A stretch of 5,268 nucleotides of DNA from an uncultured Planctomycetota bacterium (GCA_905477565.1 CAJQGO010000096.1:1-5268), one strand, 5' to 3'. Shown: positions 1-5,268, numbered from the stretch's first letter. Numbers and translations are program-made. Notes: generated by a model from the letters alone, not told the origin.

Positions 1-550
1 TGAGGATGAAGAAATGTGGAGTCGCTTGAGAATCTTTTGAATTCATAGGTACCGCACCTGTAACAAGAGTATGCACACTGTCGGCGCCAGTAACCCAGGG
101 ACACTTGCCATTTAGGGACCAGCCCGTGTCTGTTTGTCTCGCTGTCAGGATTGGCCGTCCTAGATGCTGTCGGCTGGTTGTGAGTTGAGATATGCCAACA
201 GTTGTAAATTGTCGGCCTGCCGCGAGGTCAGGAAGAAAACTCGCTCGAGTTTTCTGACTTCCTCGAGAGACTATACGAACAGCGCTCGCCCATTGCGTGA
301 GGGCTAATGCAGTAGTGAGACAACAAGATGCAATGGAAACCAGAAGTCGCATTATTTCTGTTTCTGAAGCCTCTGTTCCACCATCATTTTTCTTAATCCA
401 GCCCGCCAAGCAGCCGTGAGAAGCAAGTTTCGCAAAGGCACCACTTTTCCAAGGACCTAATTCTCTAGTTTTTTCATCAATCGATTTGATCTCCTGGCAG
501 AGTTCTGCGAGTGATGAACCGGTCGGAAATTGAGGGGGAAGAATCGACAT
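1..550 (-). CDS. Acyl-CoA dehydrogenase-like flavoprotein, N-terminal part (cut by window edge)
   Basis: An open frame runs without a stop from ATG 550-548 to the left edge, giving 183 residues; the C-terminal part lies outside. Residues about 60-95 look like an amphipathic helical region typical of the N-terminal alpha domain. Residues 115-165 look like the start of the middle beta domain: GISQLTTSRQH (119-129), then GWSLNGK (143-149) and PWVTGAD (151-157). The second part matches the usual 'gg..lnG.K.witga..a' stretch of acyl-CoA dehydrogenases. Family members are FAD enzymes that oxidise acyl-CoA thioesters at the alpha-beta bond; some relatives are flavin monooxygenases. The usual signature (T-E-P-x-x-G-S-D type) is not intact, so the substrate and even the reaction are open. 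The catalytic base region is not visible. The start is supported by AGGGA six bases or so upstream. The gene is divergent from the glucan phosphorylase. Family assignment is by motif reading only. Confidence 0.75.
   Translation of the reverse strand, partial: MSILPPQFPTGSSLAELCQEIKSIDEKTRELGPWKSGAFAKLASHGCLAGWIKKNDGGTEASETEIMRLLVSIASCCLTTALALTQWASAVRIVSRGSQKTRASFLPDLAAGRQFTTVGISQLTTSRQHLGRPILTARQTDTGWSLNGKCPWVTGADSVHTLVTGAVPMNSKDSQATPHFFIL
234..255. repeat. Perfect 10-bp inverted repeat inside the dehydrogenase-like gene
   Basis: The arms AGAAAACTCG (234-243) and CGAGTTTTCT (246-255) are perfect complements separated by two bases. The stem can be lengthened in two competing ways: GTCAG (227-231) with CTGAC (254-258), or AGGAAG (230-235) with CTTCCT (258-263). 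It lies within codons for about residues 99-106 of the minus-strand gene. No T-run follows on either strand, so it does not look like an intrinsic terminator. Confidence 0.7.
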
Positions 551-555
551 GGTTT

Positions 556-560
556 TCCCT
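556..560 (-). promoter_or_regulatory. Ribosome binding site of the acyl-CoA dehydrogenase-like gene
   Basis: On the minus strand AGGGA precedes ATG 550-548 with a 5-base spacer (551-555). It fixes the start of a gene whose other end lies outside the window. Confidence 0.55.
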
Positions 561-650
561 ATTCTATCCTGTTTTGTGAAGGCACGAGCGATTGATTCTA
601 TAGGTTTGCCCCGGCACTTGCTGACCCAAGCAGTTTGCGGCGTACCACGA

Positions 651-656
651 TATACT
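651..656 (+). promoter_or_regulatory. Candidate -10 box of the glucan phosphorylase gene
   Basis: TATACT at 651-656 is one mismatch from TATAAT. A start of transcription about 7 bases downstream would give a leader of roughly 45-50 bases before GTG 710. There is no recognisable TTGACA-like element 16-18 bases upstream, so this is a weak call. If correct, it places the TTG at 635 upstream of the transcript. Confidence 0.35.
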
Positions 657-698
657 ATTCATCCCTGGCTGGTGCCCTACCATCTCCTCCCCTCACTT

Positions 699-702
699 GG
701 AG
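699..702 (+). promoter_or_regulatory. Ribosome binding site that decides the phosphorylase start
   Basis: GGAG at 699-702 is followed by a 7-base spacer and GTG 710-712, the ideal distance. The alternative start TTG 635 has no purine-rich sequence at a suitable distance. Confidence 0.6.
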
Positions 703-709
703 TTACACC

Positions 710-2935
710 GTGAGCCGTATCGACGACATAGTTGATCACACTGTAGAACCGAACAGTCCGAACATCACTCAGCAGACGCTTGCTCTGGATGAACTTTCCC
801 CTCAGTCACTGTATGCAAAGTGCACAACGTTGGCTCAGAATCTTTGGTGGAGTTGGCATCCAGAAGTTACGAATCTATTTCGGGATCTAGATCCAATTCG
901 CTGGAGACAACTCGATCATAACCCGATTGCATTATTAGCAGAATTTACTCCCGATCGTCTCGAGTCTCGCGCAGCAGAACTCGTCTTGTACAGTCGAATC
1001 AATCAAGCACATAGACGACTCAAAGAGTATCTTTCGGCTGATTCAACATGGAGTAACGTGCACGCAGGCGTGCTCGGTTCAAATCCGGTTGTTTATTTTT
1101 CTGCAGAGTTTGGTATCCATGAGTCAGTGCCAATTTATTCGGGAGGCCTTGGTGTCTTGGCTGGTGACCACGTGAAGAGTGCGAGTGGCCTTGGAATCCC
1201 TCTCGTTGCAGTTGGTCTTTTCTATAACCAGGGTTACTTCAGGCAACAACTAGATTGTGATGGATATCAGCATGAAGAGTATTTGGACTCTCGAGTTGAT
1301 CTGCTGCCAATCGAGTCGGCCACTGATAAACACGGAGCGTCCATTACAGTTACAGTTGAAACTCGGTCAGGCCCGATACATGCGAAGGTTTGGCAAATGG
1401 CTGTTGGTCGTGCCAAACTCTTTCTTTTGGATTGCGATATTGATGGGAATGATTCGGAAGATCGAGAGTTAACCAGTCGCCTTTATGGTGGTGACACAAG
1501 GACTCGGATTCGACAGGAAATGGTTTTGGGCATTGGAGGTGTCAAGGCGATTCGAGCGCTTGGGATTGTTCCTGGCGTGTATCACCTCAACGAGGGCCAC
1601 TCGGCATTCGCTACGCTCGAGGCCGTTCGTGGTCGCATGGACCGAGACGGATATTCGTTCGATGACTCAGTCAGTCAGGTGGCTCGTCAAACCATATTTA
1701 CAACGCATACGCCGGTACCAGCCGGTCATGATCGATTTGATAGTGGGCTGATCGAGGAGCATCTTGGCCCAACTCGTGATGCACTTGGTATTTCGCATGA
1801 TCAACTGATGTCGTTCGGACGCGTTGAACCTCATAATCACGAGGAGCCATTTTGCATGACTGTGCTCGGGCTTAAGTTGTCACGTCGTGCTAATGCTGTG
1901 AGCGCTTTGCATGGTCATGTAAGTCGACGAATGTGGTCAGGTCTGTGGCCTTCACGAGCTGAAGAGGAAGTGCCGGTTGGTCATATAACCAACGGTGTAC
2001 ATGTACAAAGTTGGCTTTCGTGGCAGATGCTTCAGCTTTATGATCGTTTGTTTCCCTCTGGGTGGGTTGGTCGGATGGGCGAGCCAGATGTCTGGCAGAA
2101 AATCTACGATGTTGATCCTGGGGAACTATGGGAAACTCACTATGCTTTGAAGAACCTCTTGCTCCAATTTGTTCGGCGGCGAGTAACAAGGCAATGTAAT
2201 CGCCGCGAAGAGAGTAATGAAACGATCGAATCCGCTCGTACGGTCCTTGATCCAAATGTGCTCACTATCGGATTTGCGAGGCGTTTTGCAACCTATAAAA
2301 GGGCAGCACTGTTTCTCACTCAACTTGATCGGCTCCATGAATTAGTTTGTGATAAGAACAGACCGATTCAGATTATTTTCGCAGGAAAAGCTCATCCTGC
2401 GGATGAGCCAGGGAAAGCCCTCATACAAAAAATTGCAAACTTGCGACACGATTCACAGATGGCAGGCAGAATCGTCTTTGTCGAAGATTATGATATCAAT
2501 GTGTGTCGGCATCTTATTCAGGGTGTTGATGTATGGCTCAACAACCCAAGACGTCCCCTCGAAGCCTCTGGCACCAGTGGCCAAAAAGTTGTTCTCAATG
2601 GTGGCATCAACTGTTCGATTTTGGATGGCTGGTGGGCCGAAGCGTTTAATGGCCGGAACGGTTTTGCGATCGGCCGTGGAGAGACACACGCCCAAGATGA
2701 CATCACCGATCAGCGGGATGGAGAGGCCTTATTTGATGTGCTTCAGCACGAAGTTATCCCACTATTTTATGAACGAGACGTGGATGGACTACCTCGCGAC
2801 TGGATAAAAATGATGATGCACTCTATTTCATCATTAGCGTGGAGGTTTAGTGCACATCGAATGGTGATGGACTATGCCAAGAACTGTTATGTTCCTGCAG
2901 CTGGTGGTTTGTCCTGTGATATGAATCACCGCTAG
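710..2935 (+). CDS. glgP: Alpha-glucan (glycogen) phosphorylase, GT35 family with DUF3417 N-terminal domain
   Basis: Predicted cytoplasmic enzyme that releases glucose-1-phosphate from the non-reducing ends of glycogen or maltodextrin, using phosphate and pyridoxal phosphate. From GTG 710 the protein has 741 residues. Residues about 35-120 fit the N-terminal DUF3417 domain (LAQNLWWSWHPEV at 41-53). AEFGIHESVPIYSGGLGVLA (132-151) is the glycine-loop motif. HLNEGHSAF carries the active-site His297; RFATYKRA carries Arg525 and Lys530, the phosphate-contact pair with the spacing of muscle phosphorylase; EASGTSGQK ends at Lys626, the expected pyridoxal phosphate lysine, followed by LNGGINCSILDGWW. 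All expected residues are present and the C-terminus (SLAWRFSAHRMV...Y) fits the short bacterial/archaeal subfamily rather than the muscle/MalP type. A longer form from TTG 635 would add 25 poorly conserved-looking residues with no ribosome binding site. It ends in a tandem stop, TAGTAG, 14 bases from the convergent ketoacyl synthase-like gene. Single-gene transcription unit; exact glucan preference cannot be read from sequence. Confidence 0.95.
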   Translation: MSRIDDIVDHTVEPNSPNITQQTLALDELSPQSLYAKCTTLAQNLWWSWHPEVTNLFRDLDPIRWRQLDHNPIALLAEFTPDRLESRAAELVLYSRINQAHRRLKEYLSADSTWSNVHAGVLGSNPVVYFSAEFGIHESVPIYSGGLGVLAGDHVKSASGLGIPLVAVGLFYNQGYFRQQLDCDGYQHEEYLDSRVDLLPIESATDKHGASITVTVETRSGPIHAKVWQMAVGRAKLFLLDCDIDGNDSEDRELTSRLYGGDTRTRIRQEMVLGIGGVKAIRALGIVPGVYHLNEGHSAFATLEAVRGRMDRDGYSFDDSVSQVARQTIFTTHTPVPAGHDRFDSGLIEEHLGPTRDALGISHDQLMSFGRVEPHNHEEPFCMTVLGLKLSRRANAVSALHGHVSRRMWSGLWPSRAEEEVPVGHITNGVHVQSWLSWQMLQLYDRLFPSGWVGRMGEPDVWQKIYDVDPGELWETHYALKNLLLQFVRRRVTRQCNRREESNETIESARTVLDPNVLTIGFARRFATYKRAALFLTQLDRLHELVCDKNRPIQIIFAGKAHPADEPGKALIQKIANLRHDSQMAGRIVFVEDYDINVCRHLIQGVDVWLNNPRRPLEASGTSGQKVVLNGGINCSILDGWWAEAFNGRNGFAIGRGETHAQDDITDQRDGEALFDVLQHEVIPLFYERDVDGLPRDWIKMMMHSISSLAWRFSAHRMVMDYAKNCYVPAAGGLSCDMNHR
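2390..2408. repeat. Perfect 8-bp stem with 3-base loop inside glgP
   Basis: GCTCATCC (2390-2397) and GGATGAGC (2401-2408) flank TGC. It encodes the family motif KAHPADEPG, so the protein constraint may explain much of it. No T-run follows, so it is not a terminator. Confidence 0.55.
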
Positions 2936-2949
2936 TAGATCAGCAGATG

Positions 2950-4068
2950 TTACGCTGCCTGGATGCGACGTATCTCGTGGTACGGTGTGGACTTTAGAAG
3001 AACACATCCACGAAGTACCTCAGGCTTTCCAGGACTACCAACGGCAGCTGTTGGGCAAGCGATAATGCCACCAAGTTGATCCCATGTTTCTCGGAGAGCG
3101 AAAGGAACTGAGCAGGCACTGACATTCCCAGCTCGTTCAGTCAGTCCGTTTATAAGCTGGCCACCGATCCCGTACTCTTCAAGTTTCATTCCTGTGAAAC
3201 GGACAATGCCAGTACCCGCTTGGTGGGGAACAACATAGTCAACATCATTTCCGGAGAGACTTGAGGCTTCAAGTGCTGATGCAACAGCGGCCGACATTTG
3301 ACGGGGAGCCGTGTCGGCAATAGCCATGCCATCGAGTGTGTAAACAATTCGGTTATCCGCGTGTGCAACTCCACCATTTGGTAATGGTATTGGGACGTTT
3401 TCTCGCCTCTCGAAGTTAAACGCGGGGTGCTCGATCTGTTCACGACGAGCGTCTGCGTGTAACAGTTCGAAGTGTGCGGGATACCGTTGACTTGTTAGTG
3501 GAGCAAGGAGTGTTGCTGAGGCCATATCACCAAAAAGGCCAGCAGTTTGGCTACAGCTGTAATCTGTGATTCGACTTATACGACTCGCTGCTACAACGAG
3601 TATGAATTCATTATTTTGTAAATTAAGGTGAGGAGCCCAACGCTTTTGAATCAGGCTCAAGGATCGACTGTAGCCGCAACAAAACCAGTTGATACCAAGC
3701 GTTCGTATATGTGGCACATTCAGCCGCTTGGTTAATTGGCGGGCTGCATGTTGCGGTCGTTCAAGTCTGGCTTGTGACTTCCCAAGAAAACGATCAGCAA
3801 TGGTTGGCGGTAAAAATGAGGGTGAGGCAAATAAGATACCCCGGCAGTCGGCGAGGTTGCAGCCGGTCTCAGCCTGCAATTTACGAACAACTCGTACTCC
3901 CATTGTTACTTCATCTTCTAAGGAAATAGCCCTTGACTCAATGCCGGTATGACGGCTGAATTTCCTTGGCATCGTCTCGCCAAACCAGGCGTTATTCAAT
4001 ATCCAAGATGGTCGGTGTACGGAAACAGCCGAGATACCAATGCGATTTGAGTCTTCTTGAATTTCCAT
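2950..4068 (-). CDS. Beta-ketoacyl synthase III (FabH-like) thiolase-fold enzyme
   Basis: Thiolase-fold condensing enzyme of the ketoacyl-ACP synthase III type, 372 residues from ATG 4068. Family members join an acyl thioester to a malonyl or second acyl thioester through a cysteine-bound intermediate. Visible motifs: RHTGIESR (39-46); INWFCCGYS (126-134) with nucleophile Cys130 in the C-x-G-[FY] context; LFGDMASATLL (178-188), like the FabH FGDGAGA stretch; VPHQAG with His282; and AGNVSACS with Asn315. The Cys-His-Asn triad is therefore complete. It is about 55 residues longer than E. coli FabH (317), and the C-terminal glycine loop (GFGGGL type) is replaced by AAVGSPGKPEVLRG. That divergence argues against a plain housekeeping FabH; an OleA-like or other specialised acyl-condensing role is possible. 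An AAAGG lies 12 bases before ATG 4068, slightly far. A TTG at 4116 would add 16 unconvincing residues. It is convergent with glgP and stands alone; no acyl carrier protein or reductase is adjacent. Confidence 0.85.
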   Translation of the reverse strand: MEIQEDSNRIGISAVSVHRPSWILNNAWFGETMPRKFSRHTGIESRAISLEDEVTMGVRVVRKLQAETGCNLADCRGILFASPSFLPPTIADRFLGKSQARLERPQHAARQLTKRLNVPHIRTLGINWFCCGYSRSLSLIQKRWAPHLNLQNNEFILVVAASRISRITDYSCSQTAGLFGDMASATLLAPLTSQRYPAHFELLHADARREQIEHPAFNFERRENVPIPLPNGGVAHADNRIVYTLDGMAIADTAPRQMSAAVASALEASSLSGNDVDYVVPHQAGTGIVRFTGMKLEEYGIGGQLINGLTERAGNVSACSVPFALRETWDQLGGIIACPTAAVGSPGKPEVLRGCVLLKSTPYHEIRRIQAA

Positions 4069-4099
4069 CAGGCTTTCTGACCTTTGTTGAAACGTAACG

Positions 4100-4139
4100 C
4101 GGCTAGATACTGGCAATCCGGAACATCTGGTGCTAGCCG
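4100..4139. repeat. 7-bp inverted repeat upstream of the ketoacyl synthase-like gene
   Basis: CGGCTAG (4100-4106) and CTAGCCG (4133-4139) are perfect complements around a 26-base spacer. The plus-strand right arm is followed by six A residues, CA-less spacer aside, and then a T-run, not directly by T residues, so a terminator is unlikely. On the minus strand it would lie in the leader about 32 bases before ATG 4068, where it could fold in the mRNA or bind a dimeric protein as DNA. Confidence 0.5.
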
Positions 4140-4244
4140 AAAAAACATTTTTTTCTTTGATTTAGGCTGTTTTCCATGCATGAATGACCTGAAACGCGTG
4201 CAATACTTACTTCGGGAATACTTCCGATTCTTCAGTGACGCAAG

Positions 4245-4279
4245 TTTTCCAGCAAAAAGGTGTTTTTTCACGGGGAAAA
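4245..4279 (+). promoter_or_regulatory. Possible nested hairpin masking the ribosome binding site
   Basis: TTTTCC (4245-4250) can pair with GGAAAA (4274-4279), and inside it AAAAA (4254-4258) can pair with TTTTT (4263-4267) around GGTG. The outer stem covers most of the GGGGA Shine-Dalgarno sequence at 4272-4276. Such weak A/U-rich pairing over a ribosome binding site could act as a translation switch, for instance a thermometer, but this is inference from pairing alone and requires a transcript starting before 4245. Confidence 0.3.
4272..4276 (+). promoter_or_regulatory. Ribosome binding site that decides the start of the unrecognised gene
   Basis: GGGGA at 4272-4276 stands 6 bases before ATG 4283-4285. 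The in-frame GTG at 4235 has no such site, so the shorter form is preferred. Confidence 0.5.
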
Positions 4280-4282
4280 TTG

Positions 4283-4858
4283 ATGGTTCGTACTGTATTG
4301 ACTGTATTGGTAGTTGCTGGCTTCTTTATTACTGGAGATATTCCATCGGTCATTACGGGATGCCAGCAGGGGTTGGTGGCTGTTCAAAATCACGCTCAGT
4401 CCATGTGCATCCCAACGGAATCGAAGATGTCCTCAGGACGTGCCGAACAAGAACAGCAGCATCGTCTCGACAAAGATTTAACTGCTGGAATCAGAGGATC
4501 GGTGACACCTTCATGGGAACAACTTCCACCGGAGACAATTCGGTCGATTGATCAAAAAGATTTAGTTGCTGGGAGTCGTCTGGTACTGTGGCTCGTCAGG
4601 AAGAACATGGTTTCTGCAACGCAGGTCGATTTCATTGACCCCCGGACAGGAGAAGTTTTACTCACACCAACAGACGCCCCTTCCTGCTCACCGAAAAGGG
4701 GTCGTATTGACATGGATGCTCTTCGAGAGGGCGGCGAAGTCTCAGTGCGTTATAACCACAACCAGCAGTCGCATCTCAGGAATTCTGCCAATGTACCGCA
4801 GCATGAGCCTTTAGGATCAGTCCTCGGAATTGAGCACAGTCGTTCCAAACAGAAATAA
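4283..4858 (+). CDS. Unrecognised protein with N-terminal hydrophobic segment
   Basis: I do not recognise the family. From ATG 4283 the product is 191 residues; an in-frame GTG at 4235 would add 16. The N-terminus is MVR followed by a hydrophobic stretch (residues 4-16, TVLTVLVVAGFFI), as in a signal peptide or membrane anchor. ITGC at 24-27 resembles a lipobox, but Asp19 lies in the stretch before it, where charged residues are normally excluded, so lipoprotein processing is doubtful. Residues 40-75 are hydrophilic and Gln/Glu-rich. The best candidate for a folded core is about 60-150 (for example AGSRLVLWLVRKN and DFIDPRTGEVLLTP), with alternating hydrophobic residues suggesting beta strands. 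The tail is polar with several His and Asn and a basic end (SRSKQK). It probably acts in the membrane or periplasm. It is divergent from the ketoacyl synthase-like gene and convergent with rpsA. No function is proposed. That it is a gene rests on its length, its start signals and its fit between neighbours. Confidence 0.6.
   Translation: MVRTVLTVLVVAGFFITGDIPSVITGCQQGLVAVQNHAQSMCIPTESKMSSGRAEQEQQHRLDKDLTAGIRGSVTPSWEQLPPETIRSIDQKDLVAGSRLVLWLVRKNMVSATQVDFIDPRTGEVLLTPTDAPSCSPKRGRIDMDALREGGEVSVRYNHNQQSHLRNSANVPQHEPLGSVLGIEHSRSKQK
4292..4309 (+). repeat. 9-bp tandem duplication in the hydrophobic segment
   Basis: ACTGTATTG occurs twice in direct succession (4292-4300, 4301-4309), in frame, encoding Thr-Val-Leu twice within the hydrophobic N-terminal segment of the unrecognised protein. 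Confidence 0.7.
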
Positions 4859-4872
4859 GTCAGCAGGTAAAG

Positions 4873-5268
4873 TTAGCCGTCGCTCGATGTCTCTGTCTGT
4901 GATGTTTCTGCTGGTGCAGCTTCTGCTGGTGCAGCTTCTGTCGGTGCAGCTTCTGTCGGTGCAGAAGTTTCGGAATCAGAAACCTGTTTCTTAGAGAGTC
5001 CGATTTTTCGCTCTTCAATATCAACACGAAGAATCTTGACATCAATTGGATCACCAACCTGGACTAATTCCTCTGCATTTTCGATCTTATCATCGGACAG
5101 TTCAGAAATATGCAGAAGTCCTTCAAGGCCGTCTTCAAGGCCAACAAAGACACCAAAATTGGTAATCTTGGTAATTGTTCCATGCACAACATCATCAACC
5201 TTGTATCTATCAGGAATATCAGCAGTCCACGGGTCATCCTGCATCTGCTTCAGGCCCAAAGCGATTCG
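4873..5268 (-). CDS. rpsA: 30S ribosomal protein S1, C-terminal end (cut by window edge)
   Basis: The frame enters from the right edge and ends at TAA 4875-4873, giving the last 131 residues. Protein S1 binds mRNA on the 30S subunit and helps initiation on structured or weak leaders. The first residues, RIALGLKQMQDDPW, are the end of one S1 repeat plus the short linker typical of S1 (compare LGLKQ...NPW in E. coli). Residues about 22-93 form a full S1 (OB-fold) RNA-binding repeat: VHGTITKITNFGVFV (28-42), GLEGLLHISELS (47-58) and KIGLS (88-92). A linker-joined pair of repeats favours true S1 over single-repeat S1-domain proteins. The rest is an acidic Ala/Pro/Glu/Thr tail of about 35 residues, low in complexity and likely disordered. 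The start, promoter and number of repeats lie outside the window. It converges with the unrecognised gene across 14 bases. Confidence 0.9.
   Translation of the reverse strand, partial: RIALGLKQMQDDPWTADIPDRYKVDDVVHGTITKITNFGVFVGLEDGLEGLLHISELSDDKIENAEELVQVGDPIDVKILRVDIEERKIGLSKKQVSDSETSAPTEAAPTEAAPAEAAPAETSQTETSSDG
4906..4965. repeat. Four tandem 15-bp repeats in the rpsA tail
   Basis: Units at 4906-4920, 4921-4935, 4936-4950 and 4951-4965 differ at two or three positions (TTCTGCTGGTGCAGC and TTCTGTCGGTGCAGC types). Read on the minus strand they encode SAPTE, AAPTE, AAPAE and AAPAE. The two units nearest the stop codon are identical, which points to recent duplication or slippage. Confidence 0.9.

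Larger units (their letters stand above)
551..709. promoter_or_regulatory. Divergent promoter region between the dehydrogenase-like gene and the glucan phosphorylase
   Basis: These 159 bases separate two divergently transcribed genes, so promoters for both must lie here or in the gene starts. On the minus strand two TAGAAT boxes (566-561 and 600-595, the latter as TATAGAAT) could be -10 elements, but neither has a good -35 at normal spacing. No open frame of note lies here apart from the doubtful upstream extension of the phosphorylase from TTG 635. Confidence 0.5.
4069..4282. promoter_or_regulatory. Divergent intergenic region between the ketoacyl synthase-like gene and the unrecognised protein gene
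   Basis: These 214 bases hold a 7-bp inverted repeat (4100-4139), an A6/T7 tract just beyond it (4140-4154), a CATGCATG palindrome (4175-4182) and a folded leader over the downstream start (4245-4279). A weak plus-strand promoter could be TTGATT (4157-4162) with ATGAAT (4180-4185) at 17-base spacing. No clear minus-strand promoter was found. Short open frames cross it on both strands but show no protein-like character. Confidence 0.45.

Noticed and set aside
1890..2255. A 121-codon minus-strand open frame inside glgP.
   Set aside because: It lies wholly antisense to well-conserved phosphorylase sequence and shows no motif of its own.
4100..4154. Rho-independent terminator formed by the CGGCTAG/CTAGCCG repeat and the T-run.
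   Set aside because: The stem has a 26-base loop, the T-run does not directly follow it, and no gene ends just upstream on either strand.
4068..4271. A 67-codon minus-strand frame upstream of the synthase gene, a possible small basic leader protein.
   Set aside because: Its Lys/Arg/Phe content comes from the A/T tracts, it overlaps the inverted repeat and the synthase start, and no ribosome binding site stands out.
4272..4366. Lipoprotein signal peptide ending at ITGC in the unrecognised protein.
   Set aside because: Asp19 and Pro21 fall in the stretch before the cysteine, which breaks the usual rule against charged residues there; kept only as a note.
4084..4551. A 155-codon plus-strand open frame across the second intergenic region and the start of the unrecognised gene.
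   Set aside because: It starts inside the intergenic region opposite the synthase leader, has no ribosome binding site, is rich in Cys, Trp and Tyr in a way typical of out-of-frame translation, and overlaps the better-supported frame from 4283.
2940..4866. The 7-mer TCAGCAG lies in both 14-base convergent junctions (2940-2946 and 4860-4866), suggesting a shared junction signal.
   Set aside because: The same 7-mer also occurs inside genes at 769-775 and 5219-5225, so it looks like ordinary sequence bias.
4906..4965. CRISPR-like or intergenic satellite repeat.
   Set aside because: The 15-bp units have no spacers, keep the reading frame and encode the tail of ribosomal protein S1.

Overview
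The window reads as an ordinary bacterial chromosome segment with five protein-coding genes and no RNA genes, mobile elements or CRISPR. Base composition looks near balanced. The 30S ribosomal protein S1 tail, the DUF3417-type glucan phosphorylase and the two divergent lipid-type enzymes look to me like Planctomycetota proteins. That placement rests on recall of family patterns, not on a search, so treat it as tentative.

Layout from left to right: (1) 1-550, minus strand, the first 183 residues of an acyl-CoA dehydrogenase-like flavoprotein cut by the left window edge. (2) 551-709, a divergent promoter region. (3) 710-2935, plus strand, a complete alpha-glucan (glycogen) phosphorylase of the GT35 family, most likely starting at GTG 710. 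(4) 2950-4068, minus strand, a complete ketoacyl synthase III (FabH-like) thiolase-fold enzyme with a recognisable Cys-His-Asn triad. (5) 4069-4282, a second divergent intergenic region with inverted repeats and A/T tracts. (6) 4283-4858, plus strand, an unrecognised 191-residue protein with an N-terminal hydrophobic segment. (7) 4873-5268, minus strand, the C-terminal end of ribosomal protein S1, cut by the right edge, with an Ala/Pro/Glu/Thr tail built from 15-bp repeats.

The five genes alternate strictly in strand (- + - + -), so each is probably its own transcription unit. Both convergent junctions are 14 nt long and neither contains a visible intrinsic terminator. The genes do not form an obvious pathway: glucan breakdown and translation are housekeeping functions. 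The acyl-CoA dehydrogenase-like and ketoacyl synthase-like proteins could both act on acyl thioesters but are not co-transcribed here. I saw no convincing new multi-gene system. The best leads are the degenerate dehydrogenase signature, the divergent synthase, the unrecognised small protein with a possibly masked ribosome binding site, and the inverted repeats.
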